DNA of 64,000 nucleotides from Novosphingobium sp. G106 (GTDB lineage Bacteria > Pseudomonadota > Alphaproteobacteria > Sphingomonadales > Sphingomonadaceae). Location: the NCBI RefSeq assembly GCF_019075875.1, contig NZ_JAHOOZ010000001.1, positions 5,991,501 to 6,055,500 on the forward strand. The letters run 5' to 3'. Numbering within the stretch: position 1 is the stretch's first letter; each line of letters starts with the position of its first letter. The position numbers were made by a program, and so were the translations under genes. A model generated the notes under the pieces. It ran no database searches. It was not told the DNA's origin and saw only the letters and a program-made list of their open reading frames with translations. Positions 16,289-23,937 of this stretch are shown in pieces.

Positions 16289-17692
16289 TTATTTCGCTTC
16301 GTCGGCGGCGCGTTTCAGGTCGGCGACGAGCGCCGCCTCGGCCTCTCGCGCGGCTTCGCGATCGGGCTGGCGCAGGATGTAGGACGGGTGGTAGCTGACC
16401 ACGCCGATCCCGTGCGCCAGGGTCACGCCCTTGCCGCGCAGCGCGCCGACCGCGCCGGTGCGCCCGGTTACGCTGCGGACCGCGCTGGCGCCGAGCATCA
16501 CCGTGGCGGCCGGTCGGAGCAGCCCGATCTCCTGGTCGAGCCACCAGCGGCAGGCGTCGATCTCGCCCGCATTGGGCGTCTGGTGGATACGCCGCTTGCC
16601 GCGCAGGACGAACTTGAAGTGCTTGACCGCATTGGTCAGGTAGATGCGGCCGCGGTCGAGGCCAGCCTCTTCCATAGCGCGAGCCAGCACCTGGCCGGCG
16701 GGGCCGACGAAGGGATGACCGGCGCGGTCCTCCTCGTCGCCGGGCTGCTCGCCGACCACCACTATGCGGGCATCGGGCGGACCTTCGCCGAAGACGCACT
16801 GCGTCGCGTCTTTCCACAGCGGGCAGCGGCGGCAGGCGTCGGCTTCCTTGCGAAGGCCGTCGAGTGTGATCCCCCGCTCGGTTGGCGCGACGACCTGCGC
16901 GGTCATGGTCGCCTCGCGAGCCTGCGCGCCGGCGATGAGCGGGGCAATGAGCTGGGCCTCCGGCATGTTCTTCCAGTAACGGCGCGGCATCTCCTTGAGC
17001 ATCGCCGATACCTTGAGACGGGCGGGGTTGAAGATCGACGCATAGTAGGCCTTCCAAACTTCTTCGAGCACGTCGCCGTCAGGTGCCTGGCTGCGATCGG
17101 CCCCAGGGCCTTCGCGCAACGCCGCGCCGTCCCAGTGGAGTGAAATCTCCGGAGTCAGGATCGACCAGCGCATCGTGGAGAAACGGCGGACGAAGAAGCC
17201 GGCATTGGCGCGGACCACGTGATGCTCCGGCTCGAACCAGGCCACAAAGGTGCCGTCGAGTTCGCGGAACCGGACGAAAGCGCGCATCTTGTGCATGTCG
17301 CGCCGTACCGCCTTGGCCAGGCCTTCGATGCGGCGGACGAGCGGATCGGCGTGGTCTTCGATCAGCCCGGAATTCTCGCCGAGATGGACCAGCAGCCGGT
17401 AGAGCAGTGAGAAGCGACCGGGATCGCGGTGAAGGACCGCTGCCTGCGCCAGTTCGATGAAAGCGCGCGGCACACGCAGTTCGCCGCTCGGGGCAGAGGG
17501 CAGTTCCTGCTCCGTGCCGAACAGGTCGGCGCTATCTTCGCCGACCTGCCAGACCACCGCATCGGGTGATATTTTCGCACTGGCCAGGCGCCGTGCGGCA
17601 TCGCGCCAGCCGTCGAAGTCGTCCTCCGCGGCAAGCCGGACCACGCGCGGCTGTTCGCGCGTGGTCGCCTGACTATTACTCGCGCGCGTCAC
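16289..17692 (-). CDS. DUF4130-UdgX fusion, uracil-DNA glycosylase superfamily repair protein
   Basis: A fusion of about 467 residues. The N-terminal half is the DUF4130 domain found beside repair-type radical SAM proteins. The C-terminal half is a family-4-like uracil-DNA glycosylase with ACRRCPLW (iron-sulfur cysteines), GEQPGDEED (motif 1) and VVSYHPSYILRQ (motif 3). Before motif 3 is GKRRIHQTP, the UdgX signature whose histidine in studied UdgX proteins bonds covalently to uracil sites in DNA. The start is uncertain: the GTG at 17692 overlaps the hemerythrin end. It lies in an operon with a hemerythrin and the radical SAM partner under a LexA-type box, so a damage-induced repair role is likely. 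Confidence 0.88.
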   Translation of the reverse strand: MTRASNSQATTREQPRVVRLAAEDDFDGWRDAARRLASAKISPDAVVWQVGEDSADLFGTEQELPSAPSGELRVPRAFIELAQAAVLHRDPGRFSLLYRLLVHLGENSGLIEDHADPLVRRIEGLAKAVRRDMHKMRAFVRFRELDGTFVAWFEPEHHVVRANAGFFVRRFSTMRWSILTPEISLHWDGAALREGPGADRSQAPDGDVLEEVWKAYYASIFNPARLKVSAMLKEMPRRYWKNMPEAQLIAPLIAGAQAREATMTAQVVAPTERGITLDGLRKEADACRRCPLWKDATQCVFGEGPPDARIVVVGEQPGDEEDRAGHPFVGPAGQVLARAMEEAGLDRGRIYLTNAVKHFKFVLRGKRRIHQTPNAGEIDACRWWLDQEIGLLRPAATVMLGASAVRSVTGRTGAVGALRGKGVTLAHGIGVVSYHPSYILRQPDREAAREAEAALVADLKRAADEAK

Positions 17693-18158
17693 CGGGCTGT
17701 TCGTGTGCAGCGCGTTCGAGTTCGCGCGGTTTGCGCTTTTCGAACACTGCGGCAAGCCGCTTCTCTGCCTCCTTCGACAGCCCCTTGGCGGCGGTGGGGA
17801 ACATCTCTTCCTCCTCTTCGCCGATATGATGGAGGTAGCGGTGGCGCATTTCCTTGAATTTCACCAGCCAGCCGCTCGAGCTCATGTCCATCTCGACCAG
17901 TTTGCCGAGCATGTCGTCGACTTCCTTGTGCTCGCTGACCGAATGGCGCGCGTCCTCGCGCAGGTCGGGCATGCCGAGCATCGTCGCGTAAAGCGATTCC
18001 TCCTCGGCAGCGGCGTGCGCCTGCAATTCCTTGCGGAGGGTTTCGAACAGGGACTTGCGCTCATCGCTGGCCCCCTGCGTCTCGCCGAGCTGTTCGAAAA
18101 GCTTGCGCTGGCGATCGTGGTCCTGCTTAAGATCTGCGAAGATACGGGCTTCGGCCAT
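17676..18158 (-). CDS. Hemerythrin HHE-domain protein
   Basis: A four-helix protein of 160 residues with the iron-binding His/Glu pattern of hemerythrin: QDHDRQRKLFEQL, HAAAEEESLY, HKEVDDML and HRYLHHIGEEEEEMFP. Such proteins bind a di-iron centre and handle oxygen, nitric oxide or iron. The ATG at 18158 has CAGGAGAA upstream. It sits between the radical SAM and UdgX genes, 33 bases after the first and overlapping the second. That place could mean it supplies iron or protects iron-sulfur clusters in these two repair proteins; this is inference. Confidence 0.88.
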   Translation of the reverse strand: MAEARIFADLKQDHDRQRKLFEQLGETQGASDERKSLFETLRKELQAHAAAEEESLYATMLGMPDLREDARHSVSEHKEVDDMLGKLVEMDMSSSGWLVKFKEMRHRYLHHIGEEEEEMFPTAAKGLSKEAEKRLAAVFEKRKPRELERAAHEQPGDARE

Positions 18159-18191
18159 GCGAATTCTCCTGAGCTTTGCCGAGTGAACGGC

Positions 18192-19430
18192 TCAGGCAGC
18201 GAAAAGTTCGAGCTGCTCGGCTGGCGGTGCGACGAGCGCGCGCAAGTCGTCGCGATCGACCAGCCGCGCGGGGCGCCAGTCGGCGGCGGAGATGAAGGGT
18301 CGAACCTTGGCGATCGACTGGGTCAGCCGGCCAACATCGTCGAGGCGAAGGCGCCGATGCCGGCGCGCCGAGAGGATCGCCGAGACGGCCTTGGTGCCGA
18401 GCCCGGGCACGCGCAGCAGGTGCTCCTTGTCGGCGCGGTTGACGTCGACCGGGAACGAACCGCGGAACTTGAGCGCCCAGGCGAGCTTGGGATCGATGTC
18501 GAGCGGCAGCATGCCTCCCTCCGTCGCCGCACCGACTTCGTCGGCCCGGAAGCCGTAGAACCGCATCAGCCAGTCGGACTGGTAGAGCCGATGCTCGCGC
18601 AGCAGCGGCGGTCGTTTCAGGGGGAGCACGGCGCTGGCGTCGGGGATAGGCGAGAAGGCCGAATAATAGACCCGCCGCATGGCATAGTCGCGGTAGAGTC
18701 CGGCGGCGCTGGCGATGATGTCGCTGTCGGTCGCGGCATCCGCGCCGACGATCATCTGGGTCGATTGCCCGGCCGGGGCATAACGCGGCGCCGACTTGAA
18801 TCGCGTGCTCGCATCGTGCGCCTCGACGATCGACGACTGCATGCCCGCCATGGCCCTGGCGATACGCGTGGCCGACTTTTCGGGCGCCAGCCGCTCGAGC
18901 CCCGCGACGGTCGGCAATTCGATGTTGATCGAGACCCGGTCGGCATAGAGCCCCGCCGCCTCGACCAGTGTCGGATCGGCATCGGGGATCGTCTTGAGAT
19001 GGATGTAGCCGAGAAACTTGTGCTCCTCGCGCAGCTTGCGCGCGACCTCGACCAACTGCTCCATCGTGTAGTCTGACGAGCGGATGATGCCCGACGAGAG
19101 GAACAGCCCCTCGATGTAATTGCGGCGGTAGAAGCCGAGCGTCAGCTCGACCACTTCGTCGACCGTGAACCGGGCGCGGCGCACGTTCGAGCTCTTGCGA
19201 TTGATGCAGTAGTGGCAGTCGAACTGACAGACGTTGGTCAGCAGGATCTTGAGCAGCGAGATGCAGCGGCCGTCGGGCGCATAGGCGTGGCAGATGCCCA
19301 TGCCCTCGGTCGAGCCGATCCCGCCGCCGCGCGAGTCGCGCTTGGCCGTGCCGGAGGAGGCGCAGGAGGCGTCGTACTTGGCCGCGTCGGCCAGGACTTC
19401 GAGCTTTTGTTTCAAAGACATCAGTGGCAT
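18192..19430 (-). CDS. Putative DNA modification/repair radical SAM protein
   Basis: A radical SAM enzyme of about 412 residues. The cluster motif CX3CX2C is seen as CQFDCHYC, and LLRVPGLGTKAVSAIL near the C-terminus is a helix-hairpin-helix DNA-binding element. This combination defines the family annotated as putative DNA modification/repair radical SAM protein, regularly linked with a DUF4130/uracil-glycosylase partner, which is found here two genes downstream. The reaction is unknown. The start may be 19430 or 19421 (MSLKQKL); neither has a strong ribosome site. A LexA-type box (19433-19447) abuts the start, so transcription should be SOS-controlled. Confidence 0.85.
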   Translation of the reverse strand: MPLMSLKQKLEVLADAAKYDASCASSGTAKRDSRGGGIGSTEGMGICHAYAPDGRCISLLKILLTNVCQFDCHYCINRKSSNVRRARFTVDEVVELTLGFYRRNYIEGLFLSSGIIRSSDYTMEQLVEVARKLREEHKFLGYIHLKTIPDADPTLVEAAGLYADRVSINIELPTVAGLERLAPEKSATRIARAMAGMQSSIVEAHDASTRFKSAPRYAPAGQSTQMIVGADAATDSDIIASAAGLYRDYAMRRVYYSAFSPIPDASAVLPLKRPPLLREHRLYQSDWLMRFYGFRADEVGAATEGGMLPLDIDPKLAWALKFRGSFPVDVNRADKEHLLRVPGLGTKAVSAILSARRHRRLRLDDVGRLTQSIAKVRPFISAADWRPARLVDRDDLRALVAPPAEQLELFAA

Positions 19431-19432
19431 TA

Positions 19433-19447
19433 GTTCTTGATATGTTC
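19433..19447 (-). promoter_or_regulatory. LexA-type SOS box
   Basis: GTTC-N7-GTTC on the plus strand (19433-19436 and 19444-19447), that is GAAC-N7-GAAC toward the repair gene. This is the known alphaproteobacterial LexA operator. It lies directly before the radical SAM start. Confidence 0.75.
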
Positions 19448-19473
19448 TATTCGAGGTTATGTCCACCCCAACC

Positions 19474-19563
19474 CGTCATCCCCGCGAAGGCGGGGACCTC
19501 AGGCGGTATGCGCGCAGCCTAGGGCTTTACCTGCTCCAGATCCCCGCCTTCGCGGGGACGACG
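19474..19563. repeat. REP-like inverted repeat pair
   Basis: Two 23-base arms (19474-19496 and 19541-19563) are inverted copies with one mismatch. Each arm contains its own near-palindrome CCCCGCGAAGGCGGGG. This is the look of a REP/REPIN element, a type common between genes in sphingomonads. It separates the divergent radical SAM and topoisomerase genes. Confidence 0.75.
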
Positions 19564-19606
19564 AGAGGAGCCAAAACCAAAAGCCGTCTCAAGCGTTTCG
19601 TGCGCC

Positions 19607-20599
19607 ATGCGGCTCCATTTTCTCGACGACGGCATGCCAGGGATCACACGCAGATTGCTGCGTGGGAAATGGGCCTATTTCTTGCCGGACGGCAGCCGTA
19701 TTACCGACGCGGAGGAAGTGACGCGCCTCAACCGGATCGCGCTGCCGCCGGCCTACCGCGATGCCTGGTATGCGCCGCGCCCCGACGCCCATCTGCTGGC
19801 GATCGGCTACGATGCGCGGGGGCGCAAGCAATACCGCTATCACCCCGACTACCGGCAGGAGCGCGAGACCCGCAAGTTCGAGCTCTGCGCGCCGTTTGGC
19901 CGCGCTTTGCCCAGGCTGCGCGCGCGGGTGGCCGATGACCTCGCTTTGCGCAGCCTGACGCGCGAGCGGGCCATCGCTTCGGTCATCGCGCTGCTCGATA
20001 CCGGCGCGATCCGCATCGGTAACGAGTTCTACGCGCGCGAGAACAAGAGCTTCGGGGCGACGACGCTGCGCAATCGCCATGCCAAGATCGAGGGCCGGCG
20101 GCTGCGGCTGCGCTTCCGCGGCAAGTCGGGCAAGCAGCAGGAAATCGACTGCAGCGATGCCGCGCTGGTCCGCTGCGTGCGGAAGATGCAGGACCTGCCC
20201 GGCCAGCGCCTGTTCCAGTATGTGGACCCTGACGGCGACGTGGTGCCGGTCGATTCGGCCGACGTGAACCTCTACCTGCGCGAGACGATGGGCGAGGAGT
20301 TCACCGCCCGCAATTTCCGCACTTGGGCCGCCTCGGCGCTGGCTTTCGGCCTGCTGGTGGAGAACCCGAACATTCCGCTCAAGACGATGCTCGAGGCGGT
20401 GTCCGAACGGCTCGGCAATACGCCGGCTATCGTGCGCAAGTCCTACATCCATCCCGCGGTCACCGCCGCAGCGAAGGGCGAGGCGCCGATCGCCGAACTG
20501 CCCGAAAGATTGCCGCGCCAGACGCCGTGGTTGAGCCGGGTCGAGCGCGGCCTGATCGATTTTCTGGAAACGCCTCGCGCGGTTGCCGCGCTGGGCTAG
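19607..20599 (+). CDS. Type IB DNA topoisomerase
   Basis: A poxvirus-like (eukaryotic-type) topoisomerase IB of 330 residues that relaxes supercoils by nicking one strand through a 3'-phosphotyrosine. Conserved catalytic context includes KQYRYHPDY and the GAIRIGNEFYARENKSFGA region. Tyr280 in RKSYIHP is the expected nucleophile. Length fits bacterial members. It is divergent from the repair operon; its stop overlaps the end of the receiver gene at 20596. In bacteria it is often part of accessory stress or repair sets. Confidence 0.93.
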   Translation: MRLHFLDDGMPGITRRLLRGKWAYFLPDGSRITDAEEVTRLNRIALPPAYRDAWYAPRPDAHLLAIGYDARGRKQYRYHPDYRQERETRKFELCAPFGRALPRLRARVADDLALRSLTRERAIASVIALLDTGAIRIGNEFYARENKSFGATTLRNRHAKIEGRRLRLRFRGKSGKQQEIDCSDAALVRCVRKMQDLPGQRLFQYVDPDGDVVPVDSADVNLYLRETMGEEFTARNFRTWAASALAFGLLVENPNIPLKTMLEAVSERLGNTPAIVRKSYIHPAVTAAAKGEAPIAELPERLPRQTPWLSRVERGLIDFLETPRAVAALG

Positions 20600-20955
20600 A
20601 TCCCCAGCCCGGCGATGGCGGCGGCGATGTCGCTGCCGGTATAGGGCTTGCTGACTACGGGCACGCCGGTCAGTTCCTCGGTCATTTCGGGAAATTCATC
20701 GTAGCCGCTGGCGAAGATGAAAGGGGTGCCCTTGGCCTGGAGCGACGTCGCGATGTCCTCGCTGGTCTCGGTGCCCAGATCCATGTCGAGCAGTGCGAAA
20801 GTAATCGGGTTGTCCTCGATGATCTGCAGCGCGCTGCGTACCGAACTGCAGACGTGGCAGTCGGCATAGCCGAGGTCGCGGAGAATCTCCTCCGCCTCCA
20901 TGGCAATGATCATGTTGTCTTCGACGACAAGCGCCGTCCGCGAATTCGCTGTCAT
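20596..20955 (-). CDS. Single-domain response regulator
   Basis: A stand-alone receiver of 119 residues. Acidic residues lie in LVVEDNM, the phosphoacceptor aspartate in ALLDMDLG, and the conserved lysine in VVSKPYTG. No output domain is present. Such receivers often serve as phosphate donors or sinks for HWE/HisKA_2 kinases, several of which are encoded nearby. It is convergent with the topoisomerase gene (4-base overlap). No EcfG-type promoter faces it. Confidence 0.88.
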   Translation of the reverse strand: MTANSRTALVVEDNMIIAMEAEEILRDLGYADCHVCSSVRSALQIIEDNPITFALLDMDLGTETSEDIATSLQAKGTPFIFASGYDEFPEMTEELTGVPVVSKPYTGSDIAAAIAGLGI

Positions 20956-21329
20956 TGTTCCGTACCCAATCCGGAGACCGTCTTATTCGCAATTGCAGCG
21001 GAAGTCAGCACGTCGTTTGACGAACACCCCTCGCCGGGCGGGCCGACACGTGCGGTCGATGGGACGAGCGCCTCCGCAGTCCCACGATCAGATCGAGCCC
21101 GCATTGCGGCACCCACTTTTTTCCAATGAAGTCCAGCAGTCGCGACCCATTGCGGCGATACGGAGCCTGCCGGCATGGCGCGCTCCGCCGTCGGCAGCGC
21201 GTCTTGTGTTCAGCTTAGCACATAACCTTCATTTGTCTGTCCACTTGTGACCATTCTCTGGAACTTTTCTATAGTTCCGTCGTTTGGCCTCAGTTCGGCG
21301 GTTTCGGCTTTGCGAGAAGAGGTTCGGGG
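20956..21329. other. Intergenic region between the receiver and Crp/Fnr genes
   Basis: 374 bases with no convincing coding frame. It carries the divergent promoters of both genes; the one toward the Crp/Fnr gene is an exact EcfG site at 21260-21284. Nothing else is recognised. Confidence 0.6.
21260..21284 (+). promoter_or_regulatory. EcfG-type promoter of the Crp/Fnr gene
   Basis: GGAAC (21260-21264), 16 bases, CGTT (21281-21284): an exact match. The predicted leader to the ATG at 21330 is about 40 bases. Confidence 0.82.
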
Positions 21330-22043
21330 ATGCTTGAGGAAAGCAATCTATTGGGGGCGCTAAGGCAGAAGGAGCGGGCTCTGCTCAAGCCTTTCATGAC
21401 CGAGTGCCATCTTGCCGCCGGGGAAACGATCTACGAGCCCGGACAGGTCGTCCGCTACGCCTATTTCCCTCGCAATTCCGCTCTAGCGGTGTTCCTCGTC
21501 ATGATGGAAAATGGCGAGGTCGTGGAGACGACGATGGTCGGCCGCGAGGGCGCGCTCGGCGGCATCGTCAGCCAGGGCAGCGTTCCCTGCTATGCGCGGT
21601 CCTGCGTGATGCACGAGGGCGACTTCTACCGCATTTCCTCGGTCGACCTCGAGCAGGTCAAGGAACAGTCTCCGCAGATCCGCCACCTCTTCGCGCGCTA
21701 TGCCGATTGCATGATGGCGCAGGTGTTCCAGTCGGTCGCCTGCAACGCCAGCCACACGATCGAGCAGCGCGCCGCCAAGTGGCTCTGCGCCGCGCTCGAC
21801 CGCACGGGCAAGGACGAGATCGCGATGACACAGGAGCAGCTTGCCTCAATGATGGGCATCGGCCGTTCCTACGCCAGCCGCGTCGTCCAGCGCTTCAAGG
21901 GCGATGGCATCATCCAGACGCGCCGCGGTGGGCTCAAGGTGCTCAATCCCGAAGGCCTGCGCTCGCGCGCCTGTGGATGCAACGAACTGGTGAAGCAGCA
22001 TTTCGAAACGGTGCTGAAGGGCGTCTATCCGAACGGGGATTAA
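21330..22043 (+). CDS. Crp/Fnr family transcriptional regulator
   Basis: A 237-residue regulator with an N-terminal cyclic-nucleotide-binding-type beta barrel (about 10-140) and a C-terminal winged helix (about 150-225). The recognition helix lies in LASMMGIGRSYASRVVQRF. The four N-terminal cysteines of oxygen-sensing Fnr are absent, and the phosphate-binding cassette of true Crp is not evident, so the ligand is unknown. An exact EcfG promoter lies upstream, so this is a likely second-tier regulator of the general stress response. Its stop overlaps that of the oxidase gene by 4 bases. Confidence 0.88.
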   Translation: MLEESNLLGALRQKERALLKPFMTECHLAAGETIYEPGQVVRYAYFPRNSALAVFLVMMENGEVVETTMVGREGALGGIVSQGSVPCYARSCVMHEGDFYRISSVDLEQVKEQSPQIRHLFARYADCMMAQVFQSVACNASHTIEQRAAKWLCAALDRTGKDEIAMTQEQLASMMGIGRSYASRVVQRFKGDGIIQTRRGGLKVLNPEGLRSRACGCNELVKQHFETVLKGVYPNGD

Positions 22044-23188
22044 AGCCCCGGCACGGTCCCCGCGCGCAGATAGCTGCGGTCGAGTTCGACGAGCGAGCGC
22101 ACCCCGATCATCGCCATCGAGGTGCTGATCTCTTCCTTGAGGATATCGATCGCTCGCGCCGCGCCCGGCTGGCCGCCGGCGCCGGCACCGTAGAGCGTCG
22201 CGCGGCCGATCATCACCGCGTGGGCGCCGATCGCCATGGCCTTGAGCACGTCGCTGCCGCGGCGAATGCCGCTGTCGAAGATCACCGTCATCTTGTCCGC
22301 CACCGCATCGACGATCTCGGCCAGGACTTCGATCGAGGCCGGCGCCGCGTCGAAAGTGCGGCCGCCGTGGTTCGAGACGACGACGCCGTCGACTCCGTTA
22401 TCGGCCGCGGCGATCACGTCCTCGCGGTTGAGCATGCCCTTGAGCAGCAGCTTGCCGGGGAAGCGGCGCTTCAGTTCCCTGACGTCGTCCCAGGTCACCG
22501 AAGGCGAATTGGTCACGCGGCCGGTCTTGGCCACTTCCGCGGGGTAGTTGGCGAAAGTCGGCAGCCCGCCGTTGAGCAGGTAGCGGCCGAGCACCGTGGT
22601 CATCCAGCCGGGCCGCTGCATGATCGACCAGGCGAGCAGCGGATTGGCCTTGATTGGATTGGCCATGCCGTTGCGCTTGTTGAACTCGCGGTTGGGCCAG
22701 ATCGGCACGTCGACCGTGACGATCAGCGCCTCGGCGCCGAGCGCGGCGGCGCGATCGACCACCTGCCACGACAGGTCGCGGCGCTCCCACAGGTACATCT
22801 GCTGCCAGAAGCCGGTGCCGCCCGAGGTGATCCGCGCGATCGTATCGACGCTGGTCGTCGAACTGGTGGCGAGGCTGAACGGCAGGCCGGCTGCCGCCGC
22901 AGCGCCGGCGATGGCGCTTTCGCCGCGGAAGCAGGCGAGGTCGGCGATGCCCGTGGGGGCGATGATCAGGGGCGAGGGGCGCTTCTTGCCGAACAGCTCG
23001 ATCGACATGTCGCGGGTGGTGACGTCGCGCAAGGTGCGCAGGTCGAACTTGATCCGGCGCAGCGCTTCGTTGTTCTCGCGGATGAGGATGTCGTCCTCGC
23101 TGCCGCGCTCGATGAATTCCCAGATCGCCTTGGGAATCCTGCGCTTGGCCTGATCGCGCAGGTCCCAGATATTGTACGCCGGCTTCAC
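22040..23188 (-). CDS. FMN-dependent alpha-hydroxyacid oxidase/dehydrogenase
   Basis: A 382-residue TIM-barrel flavoenzyme of the lactate dehydrogenase/glycolate oxidase family, oxidising a 2-hydroxy acid to the 2-oxo acid. The catalytic histidine lies in SNHGGRTFD and the phosphate-binding end in DSGIRRGSDVLKA; LIIAPTG is the N-terminal flavin contact. It is the last gene of a minus-strand set with RraA, hydroxyacid dehydrogenase and flavin monooxygenase. Two genes acting on 2-hydroxy acids in one operon suggest a hydroxy-acid intermediate in a degradation path. Confidence 0.9.
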   Translation of the reverse strand: MKPAYNIWDLRDQAKRRIPKAIWEFIERGSEDDILIRENNEALRRIKFDLRTLRDVTTRDMSIELFGKKRPSPLIIAPTGIADLACFRGESAIAGAAAAAGLPFSLATSSTTSVDTIARITSGGTGFWQQMYLWERRDLSWQVVDRAAALGAEALIVTVDVPIWPNREFNKRNGMANPIKANPLLAWSIMQRPGWMTTVLGRYLLNGGLPTFANYPAEVAKTGRVTNSPSVTWDDVRELKRRFPGKLLLKGMLNREDVIAAADNGVDGVVVSNHGGRTFDAAPASIEVLAEIVDAVADKMTVIFDSGIRRGSDVLKAMAIGAHAVMIGRATLYGAGAGGQPGAARAIDILKEEISTSMAMIGVRSLVELDRSYLRAGTVPGL

Positions 23189-23214
23189 CCTGTCATTCCC
23201 CCGATCGATCGCGA

Positions 23215-23937
23215 CTAGCCCTGGTCGTCTTGCCAGGTGCCTTCGATCTGCTCGATGCCGAGCGTCTCGATCGTATTGCGGATGCCGAGGATGTCGAGCG
23301 GCAGTTCGCCTGCGGCGATGCGCGCGCGGATCTTGACCTCGTTGGCGGCACGAGCTTCGGCTCCGGCGATCGTCTGCGCCAGCAGCGCCTGCGGGATCAC
23401 CACGACACCGTCGGCATCGGCGGCGATGATATCACCCGGCTCGACCAGCACGCCGTCGGCGACGATCGGCACGTTGACCGCGGCGGGGCCGCGCTTCTCG
23501 GGCTGTTCGACCGAGACGTGGGTCGACCAGACGGGAAAGCCGAGCGCGCGTATCGCATCGGTATCGCGGCAGGAGCCGTGGACGACCGCGCCGGCGACCC
23601 CCTTCTTGACCGCGAAGCCGCAGGCGACGTCGCCCCAGAGCGCACCCTGGTGGCCGCCGCCGTTGGTGAAGACGAGCACGTCACCGGCCTGCGCGGTGTC
23701 GAGCGCGCAATGGATCGCCAGGTTGTCGCCGGGGAAGTTCCAGGCGGTGATCGCCGGCCCGCAGAGCTTCTGGCCGGGCGCGATCGGGTTCATGTTCGGG
23801 CTCATCAGGCTCATCCGCCCGGCGACGAGGCCGAGCGCGCCGTGGAGATCGGCCACGCCGAATTCGGCAGCCCGCGCGAGCAGCGCCGGGTCGGGCCGGG
23901 GGATATTGCGGTAGATGACGGACTTTACGGGCTTCAC
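23215..23937 (-). CDS. RraA/HMG-aldolase family protein
   Basis: A 240-residue protein of the RraA-like fold that includes 4-hydroxy-4-methyl-2-oxoglutarate and 4-carboxy-4-hydroxy-2-oxoadipate aldolases and oxaloacetate decarboxylases. The active-site features are GGHQGALWGDVACG and the later GSCRDTDAI, holding the metal-binding aspartate and the substrate-binding arginine. An aldolase role is favoured over RNase E inhibition because it is cotranscribed with catabolic genes; it overlaps the upstream dehydrogenase gene by 4 bases. Confidence 0.85.
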   Translation of the reverse strand: MKPVKSVIYRNIPRPDPALLARAAEFGVADLHGALGLVAGRMSLMSPNMNPIAPGQKLCGPAITAWNFPGDNLAIHCALDTAQAGDVLVFTNGGGHQGALWGDVACGFAVKKGVAGAVVHGSCRDTDAIRALGFPVWSTHVSVEQPEKRGPAAVNVPIVADGVLVEPGDIIAADADGVVVIPQALLAQTIAGAEARAANEVKIRARIAAGELPLDILGIRNTIETLGIEQIEGTWQDDQG

